A stretch of DNA of 33,206 bases from an uncultured Pirellulaceae bacterium (GTDB taxonomy: Bacteria; Planctomycetota; Planctomycetia; Pirellulales; Pirellulaceae). This document shows, one piece after another, positions 9,001 through 18,523 of this stretch (positions are counted from its first letter, which is position 1; each line of letters opens with the position of its first letter). The notes beneath the pieces are model-generated. The model saw only the letters and a program-made list of their open reading frames with translations, was not told the DNA's origin and searched no databases. Location: contig CALKXO010000300.1 in assembly GCA_938003615.1 (NCBI GenBank), positions 1 through 33,206 of the forward strand, given 5' to 3'. Made by a program: the position numbers and the translations under genes.

Positions 9001-9915
9001 ATGTCACAAACGCCTCTCTCGCAAAACACCGCCGCTGAGCAAACATTGCTCAGCCCCCAACTGCTTGCCAAGCTCGAGCATATGGAGTTGATCAGTCGCA
9101 AGATCTTCCGTGGCCGAATGAAAGGTGAACGCAAAAGTCGTCGGCGTGGACAAAGCGTTGAGTTCGCTGACTTTCGCAACTACGTGGCTGGCGATGACTT
9201 GCGTTTCATCGATTGGAACATGTACGCGCGGTTGGACAAACTGTTCTTGAAACTGTTCTTGGAGGAAGAAGACCTGCACTTCTATTCTCTGATTGATGTG
9301 AGCGATTCGATGAAGTTTGGATCGCCTTCGAAATTTGAATACGCCAAGCAACTGGCTGCCGCTCTGGGATACATTGGGCTGTGTCGCACCGATCGCGTAA
9401 AAATAGAACCACTGGACGGCAAACGTTCCACAAGTGCCCCCGTGTTTCGTGGCCGCAAAAACCTTTGGCCAATGATTCAGTATTTGCAAGGGGTAGCGTC
9501 GGGCGGCAACGTGTCGCTTACCGAAGCCGTTAAGTCGTTTTGTTTGCGGAATTCGGGCAAGGGGATCGTGGTCCTGATTACTGACCTGATGGACAAACAG
9601 GGATACGAGGAAGCGCTGAAGTATCTTGTGGCTCAGGAGATGGACATCTATCTGATTCACGTACTGTCCCAAGAAGAAATCGATCCCGAGATCGCGGGTG
9701 ACTTGCGATTGATTGACTGTGAGGATCAAGACGTGGCGGAGGTCAGTGTCAGCCAGCGTTTGCTGGACCGCTACCGCAGCACGTTGGCTCAGTTCATCGG
9801 CCAGGCGCGCGATTTCAGTTCTAAACGCGGCATCGTCTATACCATGACCAGCACGGAGCGATCGGTTGATCGATTAGTATCGCGGTACCTCAGGCAACGA
9901 GGGCTGGTGCGATGA
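9001..9915 (+). CDS. DUF58 domain protein
   Basis: 304-aa DUF58 protein, the usual partner of MoxR ATPases. It carries the family motifs GERKSRRRGQSVEFADFRNYVAGDDLRFIDWN and a VWA-like core (LIDVSDSMKFG, IVVLITDLMD). There is no signal peptide or membrane segment, so it is probably cytoplasmic or peripheral. Its stop overlaps the start of the next gene (ATGA), implying translational coupling to the BatA-like VWA protein. The gene order MoxR-DUF58-VWA is conserved in many bacteria; a role in folding or assembly with MoxR is inferred from the family. Confidence 0.93.
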   Translation: MSQTPLSQNTAAEQTLLSPQLLAKLEHMELISRKIFRGRMKGERKSRRRGQSVEFADFRNYVAGDDLRFIDWNMYARLDKLFLKLFLEEEDLHFYSLIDVSDSMKFGSPSKFEYAKQLAAALGYIGLCRTDRVKIEPLDGKRSTSAPVFRGRKNLWPMIQYLQGVASGGNVSLTEAVKSFCLRNSGKGIVVLITDLMDKQGYEEALKYLVAQEMDIYLIHVLSQEEIDPEIAGDLRLIDCEDQDVAEVSVSQRLLDRYRSTLAQFIGQARDFSSKRGIVYTMTSTERSVDRLVSRYLRQRGLVR

Positions 9916-11915
9916 ATTTTGTTTGGAACACGTTGCCATGGTGGGGCTGGCTGACGCTGTTGGCTGTGCCGCCGCTGATTTTTCTGCTGTACTTTTTGAA
10001 ACTGCGTCGCAGTCCGGTCGAAGTGCCCAGTACGTGGCTGTGGGCAAAGGCGATTGAGGATATGCACGTCAACAGTCTGTGGCAACGGCTGCGAAAAAAT
10101 CTGTTGATGTTGTTACAGATTTTGTTTGCATTGTTGTTGCTGGCGACCTGTCTGCGCCCTGGTTGTGACGGCACCGATCTAGCTGGGCAGCGGTACATCT
10201 TTTTGATCGATAACTCGGCCAGCATGTCGGCGACCGATACGCCGTCGGGTGTCAGCCGTCTGGAGTACGCTAAACAGGAGATCCGCAAGGCAATTTCTCA
10301 GATGCAATCTGATACATCGATGATGTTGATCAGTTTTTCGGACCAGGCGAATGTCGTCCAGTCGTACACACGCAACAAAGGCGAGGCGCTGATTCGCTTG
10401 GACTCCATTGGACAAACCGAGCGGTCAAGTGATTTGAACGAGGCGCTTGTCGCTGCGGCCGGTTTGGCCAATCCCGGACGCACCAGCGACAAGGAAAGTT
10501 CTATCGATGTGCAAGTCGCAGAGGCACTCGACGCGGTGCTGATGATCTACAGCGATGGTGGAGTAAGGAAAGTACCGCGTTTCGCTCCGGGGAAGCTATC
10601 GCCAGAATACCATGCCGTCGGCAGCGTCGATGATCCACCGACGAATGTTGGCATCGTTGCATTTTCTATCAGTGAGCCGGCTGAAAACGGGGCAGCGCAG
10701 GTTTTTGCGAGGTTGCAGAATTCTGACGATCAGAGCCAGAGCATCAGTGTTTCACTGTTTGTCGACAATCAGTTGCAGGATGCGGAGGCCCGTATTGAGA
10801 TCGATGCGGGGCAAACGAAAAGTGTGAGCTTTGACCTCCCGAGTGTCTTGGTCAGCGCCGAGACCCCTGTTGCGGTGCGGCTGAAGATTGATCAAGACGA
10901 CATTTACCTGCAAGACAATCAGGCTTTTAGCGTACTGAACCCACCTGGTAAATCTAATGTTTTGGTCGTCAGCCGCGACAATCCATATTTCAAGTTTGCT
11001 TGTTCAACTGAGTTGATTCGGAAACAGGCGAAGGTTGATTTTCAGGATTGGGACTACCTGACGACGGAAGAGTATTTGGAAAAATCGGTGCTGGGAGACT
11101 ACGACCTAGCGATATTCGAAGGGATTGTCCCCGATTTGATGCCGCGCTGTAATACTTTGGTGCTGGGCGCGCTGCCGAAATCGGACTGGAAGTCTGTTGG
11201 AGAAAACTCTCCTACACCGATTTTCGATTTCGACTCGTCACATCCGTTGCTCACAGCGGTGCAAATGGGCAGCGTGACGATCATCAATAGCGATAATTTG
11301 GAGGGGCCAAAAGGTAGTCTCTCGTTGATTGAGGCGAGCGATGGCCCCATCGGCGTGCTTGCCCCGCGCGAGGGATACCTTGATTTCGTATTAGGTTTCT
11401 CAATCGTTGAAATTAGCAACGATGGCGACGCAGTCATTAATTCCGACTGGCCGAAAAAATTGAGCTTTCCGATCTTCGTTCAGAACGTGATCGCCAATCT
11501 TGGTGGCGCATCCCGATTCACCAGCGATCAAAATGTGAAACCCGGTGATCTTCTGAAGTTGAAACGAAACGATGGGGTTGAGCGATTGGAGATTGAAACT
11601 CCCGATGGCCGAAAGGAACTGGTCGAGTCTCAGAAAGAAAATTCATTTCAATTTTCGGGCACCGATCGGTCTGGAATCTATCGCGTCAGCAACGCGGAAA
11701 CGAAACAACTTCAGCGTTTGGTGCCGGTGAATTTGCTCGACGCAACCGAGAGCAATCTGACCGTCAGAGAATCGCTGGACCTCGGATACTCAGAGTACAA
11801 ACAGATCAGCACCCGAGTCCCCAGCCGCAAGGAATGGTGGCCATGGTTACTGGGAGCGGGGTTGGTCTTGTTGATGGTCGAGTGGCTAATCTACAACCGC
11901 CGAGTCTTCATTTAG
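9912..11915 (+). CDS. BatA-like VWA membrane protein
   Basis: 667-aa protein of the aerotolerance-operon BatA type. An N-terminal membrane segment (WGWLTLLAVPPLIFLLYFLKLRR) and the BatA N-terminal region (SPVEVPSTWLW, KNLLMLLQILFALLLL) precede a VWA domain with the MIDAS DNSAS (FLIDNSASMSATD) and LMIYSDGG. A long extracytoplasmic region follows, then a final helix (WWPWLLGAGLVLLMVEWLIY). It overlaps the DUF58 stop by four bases. Its last codons and stop lie inside a 14-bp tandem duplication (11910-11937). It probably forms the membrane module of the MoxR/DUF58 system together with the larger VWA protein upstream. Confidence 0.9.
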   Translation: MNFVWNTLPWWGWLTLLAVPPLIFLLYFLKLRRSPVEVPSTWLWAKAIEDMHVNSLWQRLRKNLLMLLQILFALLLLATCLRPGCDGTDLAGQRYIFLIDNSASMSATDTPSGVSRLEYAKQEIRKAISQMQSDTSMMLISFSDQANVVQSYTRNKGEALIRLDSIGQTERSSDLNEALVAAAGLANPGRTSDKESSIDVQVAEALDAVLMIYSDGGVRKVPRFAPGKLSPEYHAVGSVDDPPTNVGIVAFSISEPAENGAAQVFARLQNSDDQSQSISVSLFVDNQLQDAEARIEIDAGQTKSVSFDLPSVLVSAETPVAVRLKIDQDDIYLQDNQAFSVLNPPGKSNVLVVSRDNPYFKFACSTELIRKQAKVDFQDWDYLTTEEYLEKSVLGDYDLAIFEGIVPDLMPRCNTLVLGALPKSDWKSVGENSPTPIFDFDSSHPLLTAVQMGSVTIINSDNLEGPKGSLSLIEASDGPIGVLAPREGYLDFVLGFSIVEISNDGDAVINSDWPKKLSFPIFVQNVIANLGGASRFTSDQNVKPGDLLKLKRNDGVERLEIETPDGRKELVESQKENSFQFSGTDRSGIYRVSNAETKQLQRLVPVNLLDATESNLTVRESLDLGYSEYKQISTRVPSRKEWWPWLLGAGLVLLMVEWLIYNRRVFI

Positions 11916-11937
11916 TGCTCGCCATTTAGTGCTCGCC
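11910..11937. repeat. Perfect 14-bp tandem duplication spanning a stop codon
   Basis: ATTTAGTGCTCGCC occurs twice in immediate succession (11910-11923 and 11924-11937). The first copy contains the last sense codon and the TAG stop of the BatA-like gene; the second duplicates it just downstream. Confidence 0.85.
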
Positions 11938-11965
11938 TTGTCTATTCCAATGCGATTTATTTGTC

Positions 11966-12061
11966 CGCGTAGCCGATCTCGCAAGAGTCTGGAAAATTTG
12001 CTCGAAAGGCAGTCCAAGGTCTGGCGACTTCGGCTACGGAAAATCGCTGAAAAATCGCTGA
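11966..12061. repeat. Intergenic inverted-repeat element with 11-bp tandem duplication
   Basis: Two inverted, diverged copies of a unit whose core reads CCGTAGCCGAAGTCGC on the minus strand. The left arm includes CGTAGCCGA (11968-11976) and the right arm TCGGCTACG (12030-12038), separated by a region that continues the imperfect pairing. Immediately right is a perfect 11-bp tandem repeat, AAAATCGCTGA (12040-12050 and 12051-12061). It lies between the convergent ends of the BatA-like and sulfatase genes, where a bidirectional terminator function is possible. A related unit occurs at 13944-13976 and another at 32964-33015. Confidence 0.55.
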
Positions 12062-12094
12062 GTGAGAGCACGCTCTTTACGCACCGATCAAACA

Positions 12095-13714
12095 CTATCG
12101 CATGCTCATCGGCAACACGGTGTCGAACAGTTCCTTTACTTCTGGGAACTTCTGGTCGGTGTCGCCCGTTTCGACTTTCAACTCGTAAATTCGATTCTTT
12201 AGCTTATTGAAGGTCGCTGCGTACTTCGGATCGTTGATGACGTTGTTCATTTCGTTGGGGTCGTTTTTTAAATCATACAATTCCCAATACGGTTCGGTCG
12301 TGTCCACCTTTTGTGGACTGTAGAACCAAGAATCGTCAAGCTTGCGACCGTAGAAGAAAATCAACTTAAAGTCTTTTGTACGCACGCCAAAGTGGGCCGG
12401 ATTGTCATGGTGAGCCATGTGCATCCAGTAGCGGTAGTACGACGCCGTTCGCCAATCGTCCGGCGTGTTGCCTTGCAGGTTGGCAACGAAGCTGTGCCCT
12501 TGCAATTTTTGATCAGGGGCCAGAGATGCAATTTGGTCAGTAGCTCCAGCCAATTCCAGCAGCGTCGGACAAAAGTCAACGTTATTGATAATGTCCTGGT
12601 TAACTGTCCCAGCTTTGAATTTTGCAGGATAACGCATCACGAACGGCATCCGCAACGACTCCTCATACATCCAACGTTTGTCAATGTAGTCGTGCTCGCC
12701 CAGCATAAAGCCTTGGTCAGCCGTGTAGACGATGACGGTGTTGTCTAGTTCGCCCGTGTCTTCCAAATGCTTCAACAATCGACCGACGTTGTCATCGACA
12801 CCTTTGACACAACGCAGAAACTTCTTCAGGTAACGCTGGTAAGCAACCGTCATGTACTCATCTTCTTCGAGGCTGTCATCGACGAACATGTGCATCCCCA
12901 TCCGTCGGCGCTTGTTTCGTTTGCCAACGCTAGTTCCATAAACCTCTCGACCATCGGGCCCGTGATTGACTCGGTTACGTAGGCTTTCAGGTTCCGGAAT
13001 GGTCTCGTCCTGATACAGAAAGTCATAGCGTTCCGCATTTTCAAAATTGTCATGAGGAGCTTTGAAGTGATGCATCAGGAAGAAGGGTTTGTCTTTTTGC
13101 TTACGATTCTTCAACCATTTCAGGGAGATATCGGTGATAGCGTCAGACGAGTGTTTATGTGCACGAAAAGTGTTTTTTGGCCAAGGCTTAGGACCTTGCA
13201 TGCGGAATTCCGGATTGTGATACCAACCTTGTCCCGGTAGTACGGTGTAGAAATCGAAGGTCTTGGGTTCCACTTTCAGATGCCATTTCCCAATCATCGC
13301 CGTTTCGTAACCCGCCGCTTTGATCATGCGTGGCAAATTATGTTTGCGATGCGGCAGCTCTTGGATCAGCGTATAGACGCCGTTGGTATGCGAGTACTGG
13401 CCGCTCAAAATTGTAGCGCGGCTGGGGGTGCAGATGCTGTTGGTGCAGAAACAATTGGCCAGTCGCACACCTTCTTTGGCGATGCGGTCAATGTTGGGCG
13501 TCGGGTTCAAATACGCCAAACGACTTCCGTAACATCCGACGCCGGTCGACGTGTGATCGTCGGACATGATGTAGAGGATGTTGGGCTTCTGCGCGGTATC
13601 GCTTGCCTTATCGCCCGACGCATCCTCAGCGATCGCTGAGGAGGTGACGAAGGAGAGCAAAACTAACTGTAGAAACGATAACGTAACAATGCACGACGCG
13701 CGACCAGTTTTCAT
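12095..13714 (-). CDS. Exported type I (formylglycine) sulfatase
   Basis: 539-aa sulfatase with a cleavable signal peptide (SFLQLVLLSFVTSSAIAE). Cys95 in the C-x-P-S-R motif (ICTPSRATILSG) is the residue converted to formylglycine by the anaerobic-type or FGE maturase, which is not in this window. Metal-site residues are visible in YIMSDDHTS and in TADQGFMLGEHDYIDKRW, and GKWHL is also conserved. It hydrolyses a sulfate ester, presumably on an algal or animal polysaccharide; the subfamily cannot be set by eye, though the layout resembles N-acetylglucosamine-6-sulfatase/mucin-desulfating types. A decayed GH29 fucosidase elsewhere in the window fits a sulfated-fucan diet, but they are about 18 kb apart, so the link is weak. 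Confidence 0.95.
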   Translation of the reverse strand: MKTGRASCIVTLSFLQLVLLSFVTSSAIAEDASGDKASDTAQKPNILYIMSDDHTSTGVGCYGSRLAYLNPTPNIDRIAKEGVRLANCFCTNSICTPSRATILSGQYSHTNGVYTLIQELPHRKHNLPRMIKAAGYETAMIGKWHLKVEPKTFDFYTVLPGQGWYHNPEFRMQGPKPWPKNTFRAHKHSSDAITDISLKWLKNRKQKDKPFFLMHHFKAPHDNFENAERYDFLYQDETIPEPESLRNRVNHGPDGREVYGTSVGKRNKRRRMGMHMFVDDSLEEDEYMTVAYQRYLKKFLRCVKGVDDNVGRLLKHLEDTGELDNTVIVYTADQGFMLGEHDYIDKRWMYEESLRMPFVMRYPAKFKAGTVNQDIINNVDFCPTLLELAGATDQIASLAPDQKLQGHSFVANLQGNTPDDWRTASYYRYWMHMAHHDNPAHFGVRTKDFKLIFFYGRKLDDSWFYSPQKVDTTEPYWELYDLKNDPNEMNNVINDPKYAATFNKLKNRIYELKVETGDTDQKFPEVKELFDTVLPMSMR

Positions 13715-13914
13715 AAACCATCATCCGGGAAGAAATTGTTAACAGTGGGTTTTTCCGCAATATCTTAATTGGGCCGCGTCGACGGTGTCAAAGGCCAATC
13801 GGTAGCAGCGAGGATTTTCTCCGATATCCGTTGGGGCGTTCGTGTCTCGCAATATTGAAGCAATGTTGAGGCGTTGCACTTGGCCAATCTTTCAAGAGAT
13901 TGCATCCATTGCTC

Positions 13915-13976
13915 GCATGACGTCCTGAGCTTTGCATGACGTCTTGGGGTTTGCGAGTCCGACTACGGAGAATCAG
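13915..13976. repeat. 19-bp tandem repeat followed by a copy of the CCGTAG element
   Basis: Units at 13915-13933 and 13934-13952 both begin GCATGACGTC and end in TTT, with four mismatches. They run directly into GCGAGTCCGACTACGGAGAATC, which on the minus strand is a variant of the CCGTAGCCGAAGTCGC unit seen at 11966-12061. The TGA stop of the DUF6786-like gene (13973-13975) lies within this unit. The rest of the 258-bp spacer to the sulfatase start shows no gene. Confidence 0.55.
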
Positions 13977-15142
13977 CTAACTTTCACTTCGTCCAATGCG
14001 GCCTCGATCTGATCCAAGCTCGCGCCGAAGAGTGTTTGAGCCATTTGATCAAGCGACGCGCGCTCGCCTTCCATTCTGACAGTTCGGGCCGAGTGGGTGT
14101 AACTTTCGGCTGGCTTAAGCGCTAGCGCTGGACTGATCGTTTCCAGTTCGAAGAAGCCGCCTAATTTCCCGCCGGAATCGTTGGGCCCGTCGTTATAGGC
14201 ATTGATTACGTCGCCATCGAACGGATCGTCCTGGTGCTTCCACAGATTATTGGTGTATCCGGCAGGTGCTGATTCCGGCAGATTGAAATCGACGACTGCC
14301 AAAATTCCTGTTTCGGCAGTCCAGCTGCCCAGTCGCGAACAGGCGCGCGGGAAGGAGATTCCGAGCTTCGACCGGAAGTTTCCATCACCACGTAGGAATA
14401 TCAGCCCCAGCTCTTGGTCGACCTTCAACCGATCGCCAGAAAGCTTGCCAAAATAGTCTGCCGTTACGATCTGCCCCAGTTCATCGACATCGCCTTTTTT
14501 AAACGGCGCGATCAGTACCGCGTTAGGAGACGGCGGGTTCATGCACAGTGACCACAGCGCAATCAGACCTGTATCCTGTACCCAAGCTGATTCGGACGTG
14601 TTGGTGAGTTTGTTGTCCGCGACGTGCCCCACCAACCTTACGCTCTCGGGAATATCGACTTTCAAACCCTCTGCCACCGTTTCGCGCGACAGCAGTGTGA
14701 CTTTTCTCTCTAGCGAAAATTCAAACGTGAACCCGCTCATGTTCGTGACAGCGCTCTTCTTCAGATACGTCAGTGAGTCGGATTGGGTATCGATCAGCTC
14801 AAATGACTCGCTGTCGATGCAAGCAGGGGTGCGCCAGCTGGCGAAGTCCATTTTCTCAGATCCCGGTTCAAAGAAGACCGAAAACTGGCCTCCTTCTGGA
14901 GAGATCCAAATTCTGTCCTCGCCACCAAATAGGTTGATTTGGGGATCGACCATTCCTTTTTCGAAAGCATCGTAATTGATGTAGCCGTTGCTGTGCCCTT
15001 GGTCACCATTGGAGGAAGACGTCATCGTGCGGCCCTGAAGTTCAGCAACGCAAACCAGCTTGGCTCCGTCGGAATTGCTCAAGACCTGTGTTGGGTAGAA
15101 ACGGCTAATGAAGGCGAGGTCTTCTCCGAAATTATTGGGCAT
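13973..15142 (-). CDS. DUF6786-like protein of unknown function
   Basis: 389 aa, no signal peptide or membrane segment. The segment INLFGGEDRIWISPEGGQFSVFF and the mostly beta composition match my memory of the DUF6786 family found in Bacteroidota and Planctomycetota; this is recognition by eye, not a search. The fold may be related to galactose-mutarotase-like beta-sandwich proteins (long antiparallel strands, WxxxG motifs), which would suggest carbohydrate binding, but that is inference. It has the same orientation as the sulfatase downstream, 258 bp apart, so independent transcription is likely. It is divergent from the TolC-like gene. Confidence 0.75.
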   Translation of the reverse strand: MPNNFGEDLAFISRFYPTQVLSNSDGAKLVCVAELQGRTMTSSSNGDQGHSNGYINYDAFEKGMVDPQINLFGGEDRIWISPEGGQFSVFFEPGSEKMDFASWRTPACIDSESFELIDTQSDSLTYLKKSAVTNMSGFTFEFSLERKVTLLSRETVAEGLKVDIPESVRLVGHVADNKLTNTSESAWVQDTGLIALWSLCMNPPSPNAVLIAPFKKGDVDELGQIVTADYFGKLSGDRLKVDQELGLIFLRGDGNFRSKLGISFPRACSRLGSWTAETGILAVVDFNLPESAPAGYTNNLWKHQDDPFDGDVINAYNDGPNDSGGKLGGFFELETISPALALKPAESYTHSARTVRMEGERASLDQMAQTLFGASLDQIEAALDEVKVS

Positions 15143-15424
15143 GGTCGGCGTTTCTGTTTGCAGGGAAAGAATTTATTTTGGGGCGGCAACCCCCATGGTT
15201 TCAAGAACTTGAGTTTATGCACATGAGTTTAGGCATGCTCATATCCGGAACAACAGGGGCGAATCTACTTTAGGATCGTAATTTGTATCGATTATAGGGA
15301 TTACTCTTGTCAGTCAATATATGCCCGAAATTTGGGATATTCGAGTCTTTCTGGAAGTCATGATTTTGCTTGTCGTGCCGGTCGATGGAAAAGCATGTAA
15401 CCATGCCTTGATTGAAATCGGCCC

Positions 15425-17365
15425 ATGACCAGAAACGCTAAAAAAACTATTTCCCCCCCCAAGGCAAATCAACTTAAGGGCAGGTTCTCGGTACTTTCGC
15501 GACTGACACTCACTGCGGTATTGCCTTGTGCGATGGTGTTGGGATGCGCGACATCGCAGCGGAACATTACGACATTCGAAACGTCTTGCACGCCTTGCCA
15601 AGAGGTGCTGCAACAGATCGAAAAGCCCCAACTTCAGTGCGACGATGGCACCGATGGAACTGAATTCATGTCAGGGCCACCTATTTCGATCGAAAGTTTT
15701 GGCGACGTTGAACCGTGGGATTTGACGTTGGACCAGTGTGTCGAAATATCGTTGGCGAACAGCAAAGTCATGCAGAAGCTTGGCGGCGTCGTGGTTGGCT
15801 CGCCGGCCGCAGCCCGAACGTTGTTTGACCAAGCGATACAAGAAACCAGCATTGGCGGCGTTGAGAATGCGCTATCCGCTTTCGACGCGCAAGTCACTTC
15901 TAGCTTCTTCTACAATCGCAGCGAACGTGCTTTCAATAACCTGTTTATTGGTGGTGGTGCTCCGCAGTTGACCAGCAACACCTCCAGCTTCCGCACCGAA
16001 CTTTCAAAACAAACGGCCACCGGAGCACGCTTTGCCGTTCGAAGCCTGATCGACTACAACCGCAACTCGTCTCCTGCGAACCTATTTGGGTCGACGTACG
16101 ACGCGGTCAACCAACTCGAATTTCGTCAGCCTTTACTGCGTGGACGCGGAACGGCCGTCAATCGCATCGCGGGGCCTAATCCTATCGCTGGTCAATACAA
16201 TGGCGTCCTGATTCGTCGAATCAACAGCGACATTTCACTATCTGATTTTCAAGCTGCGGTACGAGATCTGGTACGTGATGTGGAAAACAACTACTGGGAG
16301 CTATATTTTGCGTATCGCGACCTTGATACGAAACTGGCGGCCAGAGAGTCTTCACGCGAGACTTGGGAAAACCGAAAGTTGCGTTTTGAAAACGGATTGG
16401 GGCGCCCCGACGACGAGGCTCAGGCGCGTCAGCAGTATTTCAACTTCAATGCACAAGCGAAAAATGCATTAGCCGGAACGGCCAACGGGCAAACGGGGGT
16501 TCTTGGCACCGAACGTAACCTTCGGCGGTTGATGGGGATCAGCACCAACGAGCAACGACTGATTCGGCCTACGACAGATCCTGTGATGGCACCCGTTTCT
16601 TACGATTGGCAACAATCCCAACACAGTGCATTGGAGAATCGAATCGAACTGAATCGGCAGAAGTGGACCATTCGCCGACGTGAACTAGAACTACTGGCAG
16701 CCAAGCAACTCAACAAATGGCAATTTGATTTTGTGGGCCAATACGGATTCCGTGGCTTTGGCGACAATCTACTAGGTTCGCGCGGTCGCCCTAACGGCAG
16801 TGCGTTTTCAGATCTTGCCCAAGGCAATTTGGATGACTGGCAGCTTGGCGTTGAATTCGGAGGTGCGATTGGAAACCGCGCTGGGCACGTTGCGATTCGC
16901 AATGCGGAACTCAACCTCGTACGCGAGCGAGCGATTCTCAAGGAACAGCAGCGGCAGATCGTTCACGATCTGAGTGCGGCTTGGACGGAGGTCGATCGCT
17001 CTTTAGAAAACATGAAAACGACTTTCAATTCTCGTATTGCTGCCTTTGATGAATTGGAGCCGAAACGCAAACGTGTGGAAGAGGGACAAGATCAAGTCTT
17101 CTTCCTGTTGGACGCTCAACAGCGCACGGCGACCGCAGAAAGTTCTGTCCATCGCGCCGTGGCGGACTACAACAAGGCACTTGCCAATTACGCTTACACT
17201 TCAGGCAGCATGTTGTCCCGTTTTAACATCACCATGACCGAAGGGCCTTGGACTCAAGAGGCTCAGGCCAACGCGGTTCGCAAAGCCGATTATTGGCAGA
17301 ACCAATCCAGAGATACTTATGGCAATGATCTGCCACCGGTCAGCAGCGGGCCAGTCATGCAGTAG
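15425..17365 (+). CDS. TolC-family outer-membrane efflux lipoprotein
   Basis: 646-aa outer-membrane channel component. The N-terminus has a basic region, a hydrophobic stretch and a lipobox-like VLGC (LPCAMVLGCATSQ), suggesting lipid attachment. Two outer-membrane-efflux repeats follow: a first half with WDLTLDQCVEISLANSKVM and VENNYWELYFAYRDLD, and a second with LNRQKWTIRRRELELLAAKQLNKWQFDF and long helices typical of the periplasmic barrel (QQRTATAESSVHRAVADYNKALANYAY). It would pair with an RND or ABC inner-membrane pump and an adaptor, neither of which is in this window. The protein is longer than typical TolC (about 470 aa), mainly through the N-terminal extension and inserts. Confidence 0.9.
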   Translation: MTRNAKKTISPPKANQLKGRFSVLSRLTLTAVLPCAMVLGCATSQRNITTFETSCTPCQEVLQQIEKPQLQCDDGTDGTEFMSGPPISIESFGDVEPWDLTLDQCVEISLANSKVMQKLGGVVVGSPAAARTLFDQAIQETSIGGVENALSAFDAQVTSSFFYNRSERAFNNLFIGGGAPQLTSNTSSFRTELSKQTATGARFAVRSLIDYNRNSSPANLFGSTYDAVNQLEFRQPLLRGRGTAVNRIAGPNPIAGQYNGVLIRRINSDISLSDFQAAVRDLVRDVENNYWELYFAYRDLDTKLAARESSRETWENRKLRFENGLGRPDDEAQARQQYFNFNAQAKNALAGTANGQTGVLGTERNLRRLMGISTNEQRLIRPTTDPVMAPVSYDWQQSQHSALENRIELNRQKWTIRRRELELLAAKQLNKWQFDFVGQYGFRGFGDNLLGSRGRPNGSAFSDLAQGNLDDWQLGVEFGGAIGNRAGHVAIRNAELNLVRERAILKEQQRQIVHDLSAAWTEVDRSLENMKTTFNSRIAAFDELEPKRKRVEEGQDQVFFLLDAQQRTATAESSVHRAVADYNKALANYAYTSGSMLSRFNITMTEGPWTQEAQANAVRKADYWQNQSRDTYGNDLPPVSSGPVMQ

Positions 17366-17440
17366 TAAATAGCATTTTACCTTAGTGCCCTATTGTCGGC
17401 TTGCCGTATTCACGTCGTTCACATCGCGGCAACGAAGCCA

Positions 17441-18505
17441 CTACTTCACCGACAGTTCGACGATAACCGGAAAATGATCGCTGCCGGCCGCTTCGCCAAC
17501 CGTCCGAGAGTGGACGCAGACCGATGCCGATACAAACACATGGTCGATGGGAATGCGAAGGAGTTTCTTCTTCGCGTACCAAGTTCCGTCGTAGCCAAAT
17601 CCCTGTCGGCTGTCGCGGTATCCCGTTTGGTCTAAAAAGTCACTCAAGAATGCCGACCAAGGGACGCAATTGAAATCGCCAACCACCACGGTAGGTACGG
17701 AATCCGTCGACAAGAAGTCCCCCATCTCTTCAATTTGCTGGTTGCGAATGTCAAGGCGATTGGGGTCCATCGGCGAAAGTAGATGAGCGCCGGCAATTCT
17801 CAATGGTTTGTCGCCGATCTTCACCGTTGCGACGACAAACGGATTGTCGGTGCGCCGTTTGGCAAGTTGCAAAACGGTTTCTTTCTCGATGGGCAGCTTG
17901 CTAAAAAGAGCGATGCCGAATCCGTGCCAACGGGCTTGCTCAATCCGATAAGGATAGACTGAGTGCAGACGTTCCATTGCGGGTTGCCACTGGTTGGCAA
18001 ATTCCAACATGACAAACACATCCGGATCGTGTCGTTTGATTTCTTCGATGATCTCAGTGTGCTGACGGTTGCTGCCAAGCACATTGAACGACATGACACT
18101 GACGGTCTGAGGACTTACCCAATGGTCAGCGCTGCTGGCCGAGTAAGACGTCGGTAGGAACACCGAGACCGTCCCTATCATGGCCCATAACGTTGCGCCC
18201 AGCCAAACCGCGGCCAGCCATTTATGTTTCAAAAGGAACAGTGCCGGGGCACTAACCAGCAAAGTCATCAGGATATAGGCGCGAAAATTGCAGATCAATT
18301 CGCAAACGAGAAAGTAGCGTCCTAGCAGTGACGCGAGAAACAAGAGGATGGGCGGCAGGACGAGGCAGTACAGAAACATCCAGCCGATTGCGGCAACGAT
18401 CCTAAATCGTCGGGGCGGAGTGTCGGCGTCGACTGCAGCATTGTCAGTCGTTGGCCCGGAGTCTGTTGACAAACGTTCAGGCTTCGAAGTTTCTGTTTCG
18501 CTCAT
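17441..18505 (-). CDS. Membrane-anchored endonuclease/exonuclease/phosphatase-family protein
   Basis: 354 aa. Three predicted N-terminal membrane helices (about residues 35-110, e.g. FLYCLVLPPILLFLASLL) anchor an EEP-fold catalytic domain. Conserved residues are visible in MSFNVLGSN (Asn), VFVMLEFANQW (Glu, metal), GAHLLSP (His), VVGDFNCVPWS (Asp/Asn) and the terminal SDHFPV (Asp-His). The family comprises Mg-dependent phosphodiesterases acting on nucleic acids, phosphoinositides or sphingolipids; the substrate here cannot be told. The catalytic part probably faces the periplasm. The start lies 18 bases past the stop of the DUF4254 gene, so the two form a likely operon. Confidence 0.88.
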   Translation of the reverse strand: MSETETSKPERLSTDSGPTTDNAAVDADTPPRRFRIVAAIGWMFLYCLVLPPILLFLASLLGRYFLVCELICNFRAYILMTLLVSAPALFLLKHKWLAAVWLGATLWAMIGTVSVFLPTSYSASSADHWVSPQTVSVMSFNVLGSNRQHTEIIEEIKRHDPDVFVMLEFANQWQPAMERLHSVYPYRIEQARWHGFGIALFSKLPIEKETVLQLAKRRTDNPFVVATVKIGDKPLRIAGAHLLSPMDPNRLDIRNQQIEEMGDFLSTDSVPTVVVGDFNCVPWSAFLSDFLDQTGYRDSRQGFGYDGTWYAKKKLLRIPIDHVFVSASVCVHSRTVGEAAGSDHFPVIVELSVK

Positions 18506-18523
18506 CCAAACTGGATTGCCGGA

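Noticed and set aside
9004-9729. 241-aa minus-strand ORF
   Set aside because: Antisense shadow of the DUF58 gene.
11929-12210. 93-aa plus-strand ORF
   Set aside because: Built from the intergenic repeat and antisense to the end of the sulfatase.
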